From the NCBI RefSeq assembly GCF_037969725.1, contig NZ_CP150203.1, positions 6,687,501-6,751,500 of the forward strand: DNA of 64,000 bases, read 5' to 3'. Under the pieces are notes generated by a model. The model was not told the DNA's origin. It saw only the letters and a program-made list of their open reading frames with translations, and searched no databases. Shown here in pieces: positions 44,293-53,459 of this stretch. Numbering within the stretch: position 1 is the first letter of the stretch; every line of letters starts with the position of its first letter. The DNA comes from Paenibacillus sp. FSL W8-0426. GTDB taxonomy: Bacteria > Bacillota > Bacilli > Paenibacillales > Paenibacillaceae. The translations under genes were made by a program, and so were the position numbers.

Positions 44293-46161
44293 ATGGGAAA
44301 CAGGAAGACGGCTTGGATTCTGGCTTTCGCTTTGACTCTCACGCTGCTAGGCATGTATGCCGAACGAACGGAAGCGGCAAGTGCAACGATCACCAACGGT
44401 ACCGATTGGCTTGATACCGCAGGCAACCCCATTCACGCCAACAGCGGCAACATTCTCAAAGTAGGCAGCACGTACTACTGGTACGGCGAACACGCCGTGA
44501 GCGGCAAGTTTGACAGTGTTAATGTATACACATCCACCGATCTGAAAAACTGGACGTTTCGGAACGCCATCCTGACCAAAGACTCGGCAACCGAACTGGC
44601 TTCCAGCAAAATCGAACGTCCCAAAGTGATCTACAACCCCTCAACGGGCCAGTATGTACTATGGGCACACTACGAAAACGGCACCGATTACAGCCTGGCC
44701 AGGGTTGCCGTAGCCACCAGCAGCACGCCGGACGGCAAATTTACGTATGAGGGCAGCTTCCGCCCCATGGATCTTGAATCCCGCGACATGACCGTATTCG
44801 TGGATACCGACGGCACGGGTTACCTCTTGTCGGCTTCTCGCAAAAACGGCGGGGCTAACGATACGATGGCCCTGTTCAAAATGAACGACAGTTATACGGG
44901 CGTGGATTCCTTCGAGGGCTGGCTGTTCGAGAACGCCTACCGCGAAGCCCCGGCCGTCGTCAAAAAAGGCAACCGCTATTACCTCTTCACCTCCCAAGCC
45001 TCCGGCTGGTACCCTAATCAGGGTGCATACGCCACAGCAACATCCATGTCCGGACCCTGGTCAACGCTTACGCCTTACGGAAATCCTTCTGCCTTCGGAT
45101 CGCAAATCCATGATATTGCCACCATTACAGGGAGTACGACAACGACCTACATCTACATGGGTGACCGCTGGAATCCGCTCAATCTCGGCGAACACAAGCA
45201 TATATGGTTACCACTCACCTTGAATGATAACAATGGAACTGCCTCTCTGGAATGGAGCAAAGAATGGAGCATCGATGCGGCCAGCGGAGTCGTGACCCTG
45301 CCCAATCTAGTCAATCACGCCCAAGGCAAAACAGCCACAGCCAGCTCCGTCGCTTCCGGCTCTTCTGCTTCAAATGCCAGCGATGGCAATTACCAGACTT
45401 CATGGGCGGCATCGTCCAATACGTGGCCAGCCTGGTGGCAGGTCGATTTCGGTTCACCCCGAACGATTACCGAAATCGACATTTCCTGGTTCATGTATAA
45501 AGGTTCCGAAGGATACTACAAATATAAAATCGAAATCAGCAACGATGGCATCAACTACTCCACCATTGACCGCACGACCAATACAACGTACGGCTTCACC
45601 ACGGACGCAGTCCATTTTACGGCCCGTTACGTGCGCATCAGCATGGTTAATGCTGTTCTGTGGAACAACCCGAGCAACTGGTACACACCGACGCTGCACG
45701 AAGTGAAGCTGCTGGGCCCATCCACGCCCGATGCCGTCAACTACAGCCGTTTCAGTTCCCAGAACTATCCTGACCGGACCATCCGCCACGCCGATTTTGC
45801 GGCCCGGATCGATGCAAACGTCTCGCCCGAACTCGACTCCCACTTCAGGGTAGTACCTGGCTTAGCCAATTCCGGCGGCGTATCCCTGGAATCGATCAAT
45901 TATCCGGGCTACTTCCTCAAGCGCAATAACAGCAACAAAATCGTGCTTGAAGTTTACAGCGATACCGCTGAATACAAAGGCGACGCCACCTTTCTCATCC
46001 GTCCGGGCTGGGCCGATCAAACGAAGGTATCGTTCCAATCCTACAGCCAGCCTGGCAGCTACATTCGGCATTACAATTACGTGCTGCAACTCGACACCGT
46101 GACCGCGTCCAGCAGCGCCACGTTAAAAAGCGATGCCACTTTCGCAAGAACGGACTTCTAG
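44293..46161 (+). CDS. Secreted GH43 glycosidase with CBM32 and CBM42-like domains
   Basis: Extracellular enzyme of 622 aa. Signal peptide 1-27 (WILAFALTLTLLGMYAERTEA). GH43 five-blade propeller at 30-330 (YYWYGEH, IERPKVIYN, ESRDMTVFVDTDGTGY, YREAPAVVKKGNRYY with a catalytic Glu). F5/8-type C domain (CBM32) at about 350-475 (WPAWWQVDFGSPRTITEIDI). AbfB-like arabinose-binding domain (CBM42) at 480-620 (SRFSSQNYPDRTIRHADF, DSHFRVVPGLA). GH43 with AbfB suggests arabinan or arabinoxylan side chains, or galactan. Start: ATG at 44293 behind GGGGAGG. Confidence 0.92.
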   Translation: MGNRKTAWILAFALTLTLLGMYAERTEAASATITNGTDWLDTAGNPIHANSGNILKVGSTYYWYGEHAVSGKFDSVNVYTSTDLKNWTFRNAILTKDSATELASSKIERPKVIYNPSTGQYVLWAHYENGTDYSLARVAVATSSTPDGKFTYEGSFRPMDLESRDMTVFVDTDGTGYLLSASRKNGGANDTMALFKMNDSYTGVDSFEGWLFENAYREAPAVVKKGNRYYLFTSQASGWYPNQGAYATATSMSGPWSTLTPYGNPSAFGSQIHDIATITGSTTTTYIYMGDRWNPLNLGEHKHIWLPLTLNDNNGTASLEWSKEWSIDAASGVVTLPNLVNHAQGKTATASSVASGSSASNASDGNYQTSWAASSNTWPAWWQVDFGSPRTITEIDISWFMYKGSEGYYKYKIEISNDGINYSTIDRTTNTTYGFTTDAVHFTARYVRISMVNAVLWNNPSNWYTPTLHEVKLLGPSTPDAVNYSRFSSQNYPDRTIRHADFAARIDANVSPELDSHFRVVPGLANSGGVSLESINYPGYFLKRNNSNKIVLEVYSDTAEYKGDATFLIRPGWADQTKVSFQSYSQPGSYIRHYNYVLQLDTVTASSSATLKSDATFARTDF

Positions 46162-46322
46162 GACACCATGTTCGCCACATAAATAAAAGGTTGCTTCCAC
46201 CCTGGATTCTGGGCGGGGAAGCGGCCTTTTATCCATGATTCCCATAAACTGTATGGATGGGCGGATAGTTGTGCTGTATAATTTTCCCCAAACCATAATG
46301 GAAGGAGATGTTGTATTTTCTA

Positions 46323-48410
46323 ATGAAAACGAAAAGTTCCACACCGAGGAAAAGACGTTTACCTGCAATCCTTGCTTATAGCTTCGCCGTTCTTCTTTTA
46401 GTATCAGGCACGCTGGGAGCCTTCGGACCTTCCAACCTACCCAAGGCATACGCGGACGGCAATGTCACCACAGGATACTCCAAAGATCAGCTGGACGCGT
46501 TAAATTTTCTGAACGAGATCCGCGCCAAGGTCGGCGTGCCGCCCGTTCGTTTGAATCCGTATGTCACCCAGGCAGCGGAAGCCCATGCTTCGTACTATAA
46601 TAGGAACCATGCCCAGCATCCCAATCTGAGTGCCCACTCGGAGCAAGCGGGAATGCCTGGTTTTAAAGGCGTAAATATCAAGAACCGCATCGAGGCGGCC
46701 GGATTTGTCGCCCAAAATCGCGGATTTGCCTATGGCGAGGTCATGCATTACCATCAGAAAAGCAGTTCCCAAGCCGTGCAGGGATGGCTGGATACCGCTT
46801 ATCACCGCAAAATCATACTCGATCCCAGTTATGACGAGGTTGGCATCGGTCTGGTCGACGGCACGGCCGTAATGGATTTTACGGGTTCCGGTTCCCAGCC
46901 GGACAATGGAAACATGTCAGTTTACCCCTACGACCGTCAAACCGATGTACCCGTTGGTTTCTATGGGTTGGAAAGTCCGAATCCACTACGGCAGTTCAAT
47001 GTGGAATTCTCGGGCTACATTATCTCTGCGTCTACAGCGGCAACCATTAACCGTTACCAGGCAAAAATGACTGACCAACAAGGAAACGAGGTTCCTTTGC
47101 ATGAAGAATTGTACGGGAGCACATTATTTCTGTATCCAAAATCCGTTTTGAAAGGAAACCACACCTACACCGTAACGCTTGAGCTTTTGAGCGGTAAATC
47201 AGCGGAAGCGCTGCGCAAAACGTGGTCATTCACTACCGGAAAAGGTCATAGCTTGACCGAACTTGGCCCATATATGAAAGAAGTCACTCTGAACCAGGGA
47301 GAGCAGCTTCAACTAAAATGGAGAAGTTTTTATGATGATGGATCATGGGAAGATGCAGAGACAGGAGTCAGCTACATAACGAGCAATCCCAAGGGGCTTA
47401 AAGTATCCACAAATGGCATGATTCATGGCATATTGCCTGGCGAGTACACGCTGAAGGCTACGCTCGAAGGGAAGTCAGCGCAGGCTAAAATCAAAGTTTA
47501 CCCCAAATGGAAGACTAAAACGTACAGCAAACCAATTAACAAGCTGCCTTCCGACATTCAGGGACATTCCCTTCAGGAAGCATTGGAGTGGGGATTGCGC
47601 TCAGGCATCGTGAGCGCTGATGGCCAGGGACAACTCAAGCCTGATTCAACCGTAAGCGAGTCGGAATTCTGGATCATGTTACTGAAAACATATAACGTCG
47701 ACATTCAGTCTTATCAGAAGGGAAAAGAAAGCCTTGCCGACACTGCTTACCGAATCGCCAAAGACCGTAATTATCCGCTGCTGGGCCTCAAAACGGCTTC
47801 ATTACGCGACAAACCGATCAATCGCCAGCGCATTGCCGAAATCGTGTCCGCTGCAGACGGCATGCATTTCATCGGCTCCAACGCGGTCAGGTACGTGCTA
47901 GCCAAGGACTACGTCCGCGGAGTCACGGAATTGTCTTACTCGGGATATGAGAGCGAGAGCACGGTAACCCGAGCAGAAGCGTTGAACATTCTGAAACGCC
48001 TTCAGAGCTCCCTGGGCACATTGAAAGGCAGACCGGCGGAACCGACAGATCAATTGGCTCTGCCTAAATTGCCGGAAAAGGTAATGTATGTCAAACCGGC
48101 CGTTTTCGAGGAACAAAGCTTGTTTGCCCAATATGACAAAGGCGGAAAGCTGATTGTGGAAGGCCAGTTTTCACAATTGAAAGACAGAACGATCCTGTTC
48201 AAGGTTCAAGAACACACCGTTACCGGTTCCCAACATATTGAGGATGTGCAGGTTACCTTTGATAGCAAAGGATACTTCCATATCGAGCCTGGCACGTATT
48301 CTCCGGACCAGCTTAACCTTTACTTGTATGCACCGTCCGCCACCTTTTTTATATCTGTGAAAAAGGACACGATGAATCTGTCGCAATATTCTACGCCTGC
48401 AGTCCAATAA
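46323..48410 (+). CDS. Secreted CAP-domain protein with Ig-like and SLH-like parts
   Basis: Exported protein of about 695 aa. Signal peptide about 1-45 ending near KAYADG. CAP/SCP domain at 55-190 (LNFLNEIRAKVGVPPVRLNPYVTQAAEAHASYY, GYGEVMHYH-like and WLDTAYHRKIILDPSYDEVGIG). An Ig-like segment at 205-305, a Big_2-type domain at 310-395 (EVTLNQGEQLQLKW), and two degenerate SLH-like repeats at 405-560. Role of bacterial CAP proteins is largely unknown. Start uncertain: ATG at 46308 sits on the SD, ATG at 46323 is 15 nt away. Confidence 0.85.
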   Translation: MKTKSSTPRKRRLPAILAYSFAVLLLVSGTLGAFGPSNLPKAYADGNVTTGYSKDQLDALNFLNEIRAKVGVPPVRLNPYVTQAAEAHASYYNRNHAQHPNLSAHSEQAGMPGFKGVNIKNRIEAAGFVAQNRGFAYGEVMHYHQKSSSQAVQGWLDTAYHRKIILDPSYDEVGIGLVDGTAVMDFTGSGSQPDNGNMSVYPYDRQTDVPVGFYGLESPNPLRQFNVEFSGYIISASTAATINRYQAKMTDQQGNEVPLHEELYGSTLFLYPKSVLKGNHTYTVTLELLSGKSAEALRKTWSFTTGKGHSLTELGPYMKEVTLNQGEQLQLKWRSFYDDGSWEDAETGVSYITSNPKGLKVSTNGMIHGILPGEYTLKATLEGKSAQAKIKVYPKWKTKTYSKPINKLPSDIQGHSLQEALEWGLRSGIVSADGQGQLKPDSTVSESEFWIMLLKTYNVDIQSYQKGKESLADTAYRIAKDRNYPLLGLKTASLRDKPINRQRIAEIVSAADGMHFIGSNAVRYVLAKDYVRGVTELSYSGYESESTVTRAEALNILKRLQSSLGTLKGRPAEPTDQLALPKLPEKVMYVKPAVFEEQSLFAQYDKGGKLIVEGQFSQLKDRTILFKVQEHTVTGSQHIEDVQVTFDSKGYFHIEPGTYSPDQLNLYLYAPSATFFISVKKDTMNLSQYSTPAVQ

Positions 48411-48550
48411 AACGAACGAAAAGACGATTCCTATATCGATAGTGTACAGGAGTAGAGAACGGTTCCAGCCACTTCTTCTGTTGTTCCCGGCCTGCCTCCT
48501 TAATCCGGTCTAACCGGGCATATTTGATAGAAGACAGGGGAAAAGAACGA

Positions 48551-48591
48551 CAAAAACAACCACTGACGGTTTTAGTCAGTGGTTGTTTTTG
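48551..48591. terminator. Bidirectional terminator with a 17-bp perfect stem
   Basis: Arms at 48551-48567 and 48575-48591 are exact inverted copies with a 7-nt loop (GGTTTTA). A run at one end and T run at the other serve the converging CAP and SLH genes. Confidence 0.88.
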
Positions 48592-48602
48592 AATAAACTT
48601 GC

Positions 48603-51600
48603 TTACTTGTCAATCAAATTGGTCGTTTTCAGCAATCTTGCGATCAGCGCCGTCACTTCCGCACGCGTCATCGTTGATTTCGGGCTGAGGGTGGTGCCTT
48701 CGCCCTGAATGATCCCTGCTTCGATCAATTGCGCCACATCCGCCTTGGCCCAGTTCGATACGCTCGCACCGTCTTTATATTGGGACAGAGCAGAAGTATT
48801 CTGACTAGCCGCAGCTTCGGATTTAATCAGGCGATACGCACGGGCTACCATCGCGAAGCCCTGCTCTCTCGTAATTGGCTGGTTGCCGTAGAAGTTGCCA
48901 TCATCATAACCGCGAACGATATCAAATTCATCCGCAATCGCGAGGGCATTTCCGTACCAGGCGGAAGTCGGTACATCCGGGAAGTTAATCTGCGACGCTT
49001 CCTGACGCATCAGACCCAGGCCGAGGACCACGATCTCCGCGAACTCGGAACGGGTTATGCTGCGATCCGGCGAGAACGTGTTATCCCCGTTCCCCTTCAG
49101 ATCCAGTCGTGCGGCAACGTTATTCACATCCGCTTGACCCCAATGGGTTTTCACATCCGTGAAATCCTGCGGATTCCAGATTACCGAGTACGTACCGCTG
49201 CTGCGCAAATCATGGATTTGTGCATAATAACGATTGCCGATCTTCGTTACAACGGTTGGCAGGTGATATACGCTGCCGTCCGGATTCACTACAACGCCTG
49301 TCGTAATCCGGTTCGGATCGATGCCTTCCGGCAGGGCGATGTATTTGGCCGCATATCCGTTCAATTGGCCGGATCCTACGGTTTTACCGCCATGGTTAAA
49401 TGTCAGATTCAGATCAACCGGATCAACCAGCAGCTCATAACCTCCCGCCGCTGCCTTGTTTTTCGCAGCTGCAATCAAGGCATCCGAAGAACGCTTGATA
49501 TCGATGCGAACCCCGATATCGCTCAGCGCTGCATTGCCCAATTGACCAGCGACGGAATTCAGGTTCATTTTTCCGACAGGTACCGGATAAATGGCCAGCG
49601 GGTTGCTGATTTTCAGGTTTGCGCCCTTATCGTTCAGTTTCTTCAAGATGTCCGCCGTCAAGCCGTCAACCGTCATATCCCCTTCATTTGGCGAGTGAAC
49701 CGTCAGATCCTGGCTTGTACCTTCCGATACAGCTTCACCCAGCTTGTTCGGGTCTACCTTAACTGACGTTGTCGTACGGCCGTCTGAGGTTGAAGTTGTG
49801 CCTGTTGCAAACGGATTGTCTTTGCCGTTCAAAGTTACGTCCAGATTGCCTTTTGGAGCTTCAGGCGTACTTGGTGTTGCTGGAGTAGTTGGCGTTGTTG
49901 TTGGAGTCGAGCTTCCGCCACCTCCGCCTCCACCACCGGTGTTGCCGTTATTTCCATTATTGACTACACGAAAGACGGTCAGCGTGTAGATCTTCTCCCT
50001 ACCATTAACGGTAACCTTGACATTAATCGTGTTGCTGCCTTCATTCAAAGGCAATTCACCGTTTTCTTTACCGCTCGTCGCGTCCGTCCAGGCACCATTG
50101 TTGAGCGAAAACTCAATTTTGGCGTTCGGATCCAGACCTGCAAGCGAATCCAGTGTTGGTGTGAAATATACACTGTACGTTGCAGTAGTCGCGGTGTAAT
50201 TGTACGTGTTCTCAGCAAAAGCCGGTGACAGAGGTATCGAAGTTTTATCATTGGCGTTCAGCTCGAGACCGACAAGATACGATTTTTGAGCAGAATCGAC
50301 TACGATTGTTTTGGATTGTTTGGTTACTTTTCCATTTCTCACTGCCGTTACATCCACCGTATATTTTCCATCCGGCAGTTCTTTCGATGGGGTAAAGCTC
50401 CAGTTTCCATCTTGATCCGCTTCCACTTCCCTTGTTTCAATCACATTGCCGTTCTCATCCTTCAATTCAACGGTGACTTTCGAATCCTGGTCTGCCACGC
50501 CTTTGAGTTCAGGCTTGGACACGTTTACCAGCCCACCGCTCGGCTCGGTGATCAACAAAGGTTTCAGAAGCTCACGCGCTGCCTTTAATTCCTCAAATGC
50601 TTTATTGACTTCTTCTTGTGTTTTGTTTTTGTTGTCAAGCACGGCTTTGGCGTCTTCCAGAGCTTTTTGATACGCTGGCCATTCCTCTGCCATATAATCT
50701 TCCTGGTTCAGTTGATTCCCTTCTTCAACGGCCTGCCTAAGATCGGTAATGTTAACAATGGTAACGGATTTCTCGGCGATGATATCCAAATTTTCGTCGC
50801 CCTGCATGCCGCCGTATTCAATGACGTAGCCTGTAACACTATTGTCTACGGGGTAATCGTTCCATTGTCCTGCGTCGTCGCCAGGTCCGTAAATATGAGC
50901 TACATATTCTTTGCCGTTATAATCGTTAGGTTCGCCGCTAGCCCAGTTTGCATACCCCAGTTTGGTGCCGCCTAGATAACCTTGATAGAATTTCAGACCT
51001 TTTTCGTTGTCCGCTTTGCCTTCCGGTCCGGTTACCCAGCGCCAGTCGCCATTGGTCTTAGCTTCACCGTTTTTGCGCTCGATATCTTGTGCGCCAATCC
51101 AGCCAACGCCCAATGTTTTATCTTTTACAAACTCGTTCTCTTGTGCATCCGTAATCGTGACCAGATATCCTTCCCGTCCGAAATAATCGGCGGCGGCAGC
51201 CTCAGCCTTCGCGGCTTCCCAGGTAATATTGCTTCCTTTATTTACAAATTTATAAAAATGACCATTAGCATCATAAGGGAGGGCATCACCTAAGGCAAAT
51301 CTAACGGTTCTGGCAGACGTATCGCTGGAAGTGGTTGAGAACTTGACACTGGACAATACCTTCATGTAATCTTCCGCCGAAGCATTTCCTGTCAATGTCA
51401 AGACACCATTCTTCGCTTCATAATTTCCTTGAATTCCTGCCACTGCGGTATATGACAACAAATCCCCTGCCTGAAAATTTTCAATCATCACGGTGGCAGC
51501 GTTCAAATTGGTTGTGTAAGAAGAATCCTGAATCTGAATTTGAGGATCAATAACTGAGCCTGACGATGTCTCTCCGTCAACAATATCGTAGCTGGTTGTA

Positions 51601-51746
51601 CCACCAGATGTGGAGATTAAAGCTTCGCCTGCATCAGCCGCACTGACATTCGTCGGGACCACCGGTAAACCGCCAACGGTCAGAGCAGCTGCGAGAACTA
51701 ATGCTCCATGCTTTTTCTTAAGAGACTTTTTGCTTTGTTTGGACAC
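48603..51746 (-). CDS. S-layer-type surface protein with C-type lectin domain and three SLH domains
   Basis: Large surface protein of about 1047 aa. Signal peptide 1-36 (KKHGALVLAAALTVGGLPVV). C-type-lectin fold at about 160-310 with GEPNDY and QWNDYP (EPN and WND calcium/sugar motifs). A FIVAR-like helical segment 335-400, Ig-like domain 410-490, cadherin-like beta-sandwich 495-590, Gly/Thr/Pro linker 597-625, a beta domain to 845, then three SLH domains to the end (FTDVKTHWGQADVNNVAA, FPDVPTSAWYGNALAIAD, YKDGASVSNWAKADVAQLIEAG) that bind wall polymer. Start: GTG at 51746, 7 nt after GGGGGA. Likely substrate adhesion or glycan binding. Confidence 0.9.
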   Translation of the reverse strand: MSKQSKKSLKKKHGALVLAAALTVGGLPVVPTNVSAADAGEALISTSGGTTSYDIVDGETSSGSVIDPQIQIQDSSYTTNLNAATVMIENFQAGDLLSYTAVAGIQGNYEAKNGVLTLTGNASAEDYMKVLSSVKFSTTSSDTSARTVRFALGDALPYDANGHFYKFVNKGSNITWEAAKAEAAAADYFGREGYLVTITDAQENEFVKDKTLGVGWIGAQDIERKNGEAKTNGDWRWVTGPEGKADNEKGLKFYQGYLGGTKLGYANWASGEPNDYNGKEYVAHIYGPGDDAGQWNDYPVDNSVTGYVIEYGGMQGDENLDIIAEKSVTIVNITDLRQAVEEGNQLNQEDYMAEEWPAYQKALEDAKAVLDNKNKTQEEVNKAFEELKAARELLKPLLITEPSGGLVNVSKPELKGVADQDSKVTVELKDENGNVIETREVEADQDGNWSFTPSKELPDGKYTVDVTAVRNGKVTKQSKTIVVDSAQKSYLVGLELNANDKTSIPLSPAFAENTYNYTATTATYSVYFTPTLDSLAGLDPNAKIEFSLNNGAWTDATSGKENGELPLNEGSNTINVKVTVNGREKIYTLTVFRVVNNGNNGNTGGGGGGGGSSTPTTTPTTPATPSTPEAPKGNLDVTLNGKDNPFATGTTSTSDGRTTTSVKVDPNKLGEAVSEGTSQDLTVHSPNEGDMTVDGLTADILKKLNDKGANLKISNPLAIYPVPVGKMNLNSVAGQLGNAALSDIGVRIDIKRSSDALIAAAKNKAAAGGYELLVDPVDLNLTFNHGGKTVGSGQLNGYAAKYIALPEGIDPNRITTGVVVNPDGSVYHLPTVVTKIGNRYYAQIHDLRSSGTYSVIWNPQDFTDVKTHWGQADVNNVAARLDLKGNGDNTFSPDRSITRSEFAEIVVLGLGLMRQEASQINFPDVPTSAWYGNALAIADEFDIVRGYDDGNFYGNQPITREQGFAMVARAYRLIKSEAAASQNTSALSQYKDGASVSNWAKADVAQLIEAGIIQGEGTTLSPKSTMTRAEVTALIARLLKTTNLIDK

Positions 51747-51982
51747 GTTCTTTTCCCCCAATTCCTTTATTAGACTGTTCGATATGGATGAATTTTTTTT
51801 TGACACTTTTCTATGGGAAAACGTTTTTCTTTTTCGCAACCTCCTTATTTTTTTTTAACGTTTAATCTGGTTGTGTTCAGGGTTGGGATTGCAAAAATAG
51901 AATTCTATTCTCATAAATCCCTATTCAATTTACCTGGGATCCTATGGTCGGCAATCCCGCAGTTTCTGTAAGTCGTATTATA
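51747..51982 (-). promoter_or_regulatory. Promoter and long structured leader of the SLH gene
   Basis: TATAAT on the minus strand at 51982-51977 would give a leader of about 225 nt. It contains GGGAT/ATCCC (51936-51958) and a nested hairpin in which GGGATT/AATCCC (51885-51921) encloses the palindrome AATAGAATTCTATT (51896-51909). A perfect AAGGAGG at 51850-51844 has no start codon at the right distance. No known riboswitch class was recognised. Confidence 0.5.
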
Positions 51983-52032
51983 AAGACCCAGTCTATACAA
52001 AAACTATACAAATCATCTAAAGCGTTAAAACA

Positions 52033-52059
52033 AAGAAGCCGCCATTTTGGCGACTTCTT
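52033..52059 (-). terminator. Isolated terminator upstream of SLH gene
   Basis: AAGAAGTCGCC and GGCGGCTTCTT on the minus strand (one G-U), loop AAAAT, followed by TGTTTT. No minus-strand gene lies upstream, so it may end a small RNA or the leader of a longer transcript. Confidence 0.6.
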
Positions 52060-52351
52060 GAGCGACGATGATCTTGTCTCTAAGGCAGTTCCTGCAGCAA
52101 GGCAGACGAACAACCGACTCTTTCAGTTTTTACATAAAAGCGTTTGTTTCCTGGCATCCTCATCAAGAACATTGCGTTTGAAAACCCTTACTGGACCGAA
52201 ATTGTAATGACATCGATATTTGGCCCCTCCATCGTTTTTGAAGTGTACCCTTAGAATAGACATTGGGAGAAAACCCCGGGTTTAGATGAAATTTTTAGGG
52301 GTGTATTTTTGAGACAGTAGTTTTAGGTGTGAACACGGAGCAGGGAGCGTG

Positions 52352-52357
52352 TATAAT
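52352..52357 (+). promoter_or_regulatory. -10 element of GNAT leader transcript
   Basis: TATAAT, with a weak GTGAAC 17 nt upstream as -35. The transcript would start about 25 nt before the leader peptide frame. Confidence 0.45.
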
Positions 52358-52390
52358 AAACACAACCTGTAATGCTCTGGAGGAGATAAG

Positions 52391-52435
52391 ATGACAACAT
52401 TTCTGAACCTGACTGGACCCATTTTGGAAGGATAG
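52391..52435 (+). CDS. Leader peptide of 14 aa (candidate attenuator)
   Basis: MTTFLNLTGPILEG followed by a stop. It has the strongest SD of the region (GGAGGAG, 6 nt before ATG), while the acetyltransferase downstream has only a partly hidden one. Inside and after it lie mutually exclusive pairings: GAAGGA (52427-52432) with TCCTTC (52463-52468), or CCTTC (52464-52468) with GAAGG (52475-52479), the latter being the SD of the next gene. TGGACC (52414-52419) can also pair with GGTCCA (52444-52449). This is the layout of erm/cat-type translational attenuation. Confidence 0.6.
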   Translation: MTTFLNLTGPILEG

Positions 52436-52489
52436 CGCCTACCGGTCCACAAACTGCGTGTTTCCTTCATGAACGAAGGTGCCAAACTC

Positions 52490-53362
52490 ATGATTCATCA
52501 TCAAGTTATTCCCATGAAATACGACAATGTTGCCCAAATTAATGATATCGCTGGGCTGGAGCAGCAGTGCAAGCAGCTCGATTCCGCTTGCCTCAAGGCC
52601 GATCTGGAGCATCTAACCAAGGAAGACGGCGACCATGGGCTTTTGTGCTATCACAACGGCCAATTGGTCGGACTGCTAAGCTGGTATCCATCGGAAGGCA
52701 CAACAGGAAGCATCAACGCTGTGGTTCATCCGCAATACCGACGACAAGGCGTCTTGCGCAGCTTGCTTGAACGAGCGAGGGAGGACGTGAGGCCTCTCGG
52801 CATCCATCGGTTAAGCTATCGCGTGCCGCAAAGCCATCCGGCTGGAATGGCTGCCGTTCAGGCGTTTGGCGCTGCATATGACCGTTCGGAGCATGCGATG
52901 AAGCTCCAGAATGATGCGTCTGCAAAACAAAGTCAAACGGTTTTCTCTTCCGGACTTGATCTGACTGCCGCAGAACCGGAAGATCTGGAGTTCATGATCG
53001 CCTGTTCATCCGCTGCATTCGGCGATCCGGAAGATTGGACGCGCGACTATTTCAGGCACACCGATGAACCGAGCCGGCCCACGTATGTGATTCGCAAAGA
53101 AAATGAGCCCGTAGGACTGATCCGGGTCAACGTCATCAACGATTCGACGGGGTTCATTCACAACTTCTGCATCCTGCCTGCGCGTCAGGGAGAGAAGCTG
53201 GGACGCGCCGCGCTCACTTTGATGGTACACCGATTGCTGGAGCAAGGTTATACGGACATTCGGCTTTCCGTCGTAACGGAAAATGAACGTGCTCTAAGCT
53301 TGTACCGGAGCGTCGGATTCGACGTGACCACGGAATATAAATATTTCATCGGCCCGATCTGA
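52490..53362 (+). CDS. Tandem GNAT acetyltransferase
   Basis: Two-domain GNAT protein of 290 aa. First domain (about 10-140): VVHPQYRRQGVLRSLLERAREDV. Second domain (about 150-290): FCILPARQGEKLGRAALTLMVHRLLEQG and ALSLYRSVGFDV. The substrate is unknown; the leader peptide upstream hints at an inducible resistance or detoxification role (inference). Start: ATG at 52490, 10 nt after GAAGG, preferred to ATG 52469, which lies in a hairpin loop and has no SD. Confidence 0.85.
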   Translation: MIHHQVIPMKYDNVAQINDIAGLEQQCKQLDSACLKADLEHLTKEDGDHGLLCYHNGQLVGLLSWYPSEGTTGSINAVVHPQYRRQGVLRSLLERAREDVRPLGIHRLSYRVPQSHPAGMAAVQAFGAAYDRSEHAMKLQNDASAKQSQTVFSSGLDLTAAEPEDLEFMIACSSAAFGDPEDWTRDYFRHTDEPSRPTYVIRKENEPVGLIRVNVINDSTGFIHNFCILPARQGEKLGRAALTLMVHRLLEQGYTDIRLSVVTENERALSLYRSVGFDVTTEYKYFIGPI

Positions 53363-53372
53363 ACGGGCACGG

Positions 53373-53415
53373 AAAGGAGATGTTCCCCCGCTAAGGGAGG
53401 ACATCTCCTTTTTCA
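53373..53415 (+). terminator. Terminator after tandem GNAT gene
   Basis: AAAGGAGATGT and ACATCTCCTTT pair exactly, with a C/G-rich inner loop, and are followed by TT. Confidence 0.8.
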
Positions 53416-53459
53416 CAACGACCCGAAGTTTCCCGAAACGAAAGACGAGCTTCTCTCCG

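Noticed and set aside
48729..49766. 345-codon plus-strand frame
   Set aside because: Antisense to the SLH domains of the surface protein; Arg/Ile-rich shadow.
51840..51860. SLH gene start at the strong AAGGAGG
   Set aside because: Only a TTG directly touching the SD is in frame; it would put a 31-residue polar stretch before the signal peptide. GTG at 51746 with GGGGGA fits better.
51880..51980. c-di-GMP or c-di-AMP riboswitch before the SLH gene
   Set aside because: Hairpins exist but the conserved core sequences of these classes are not there.
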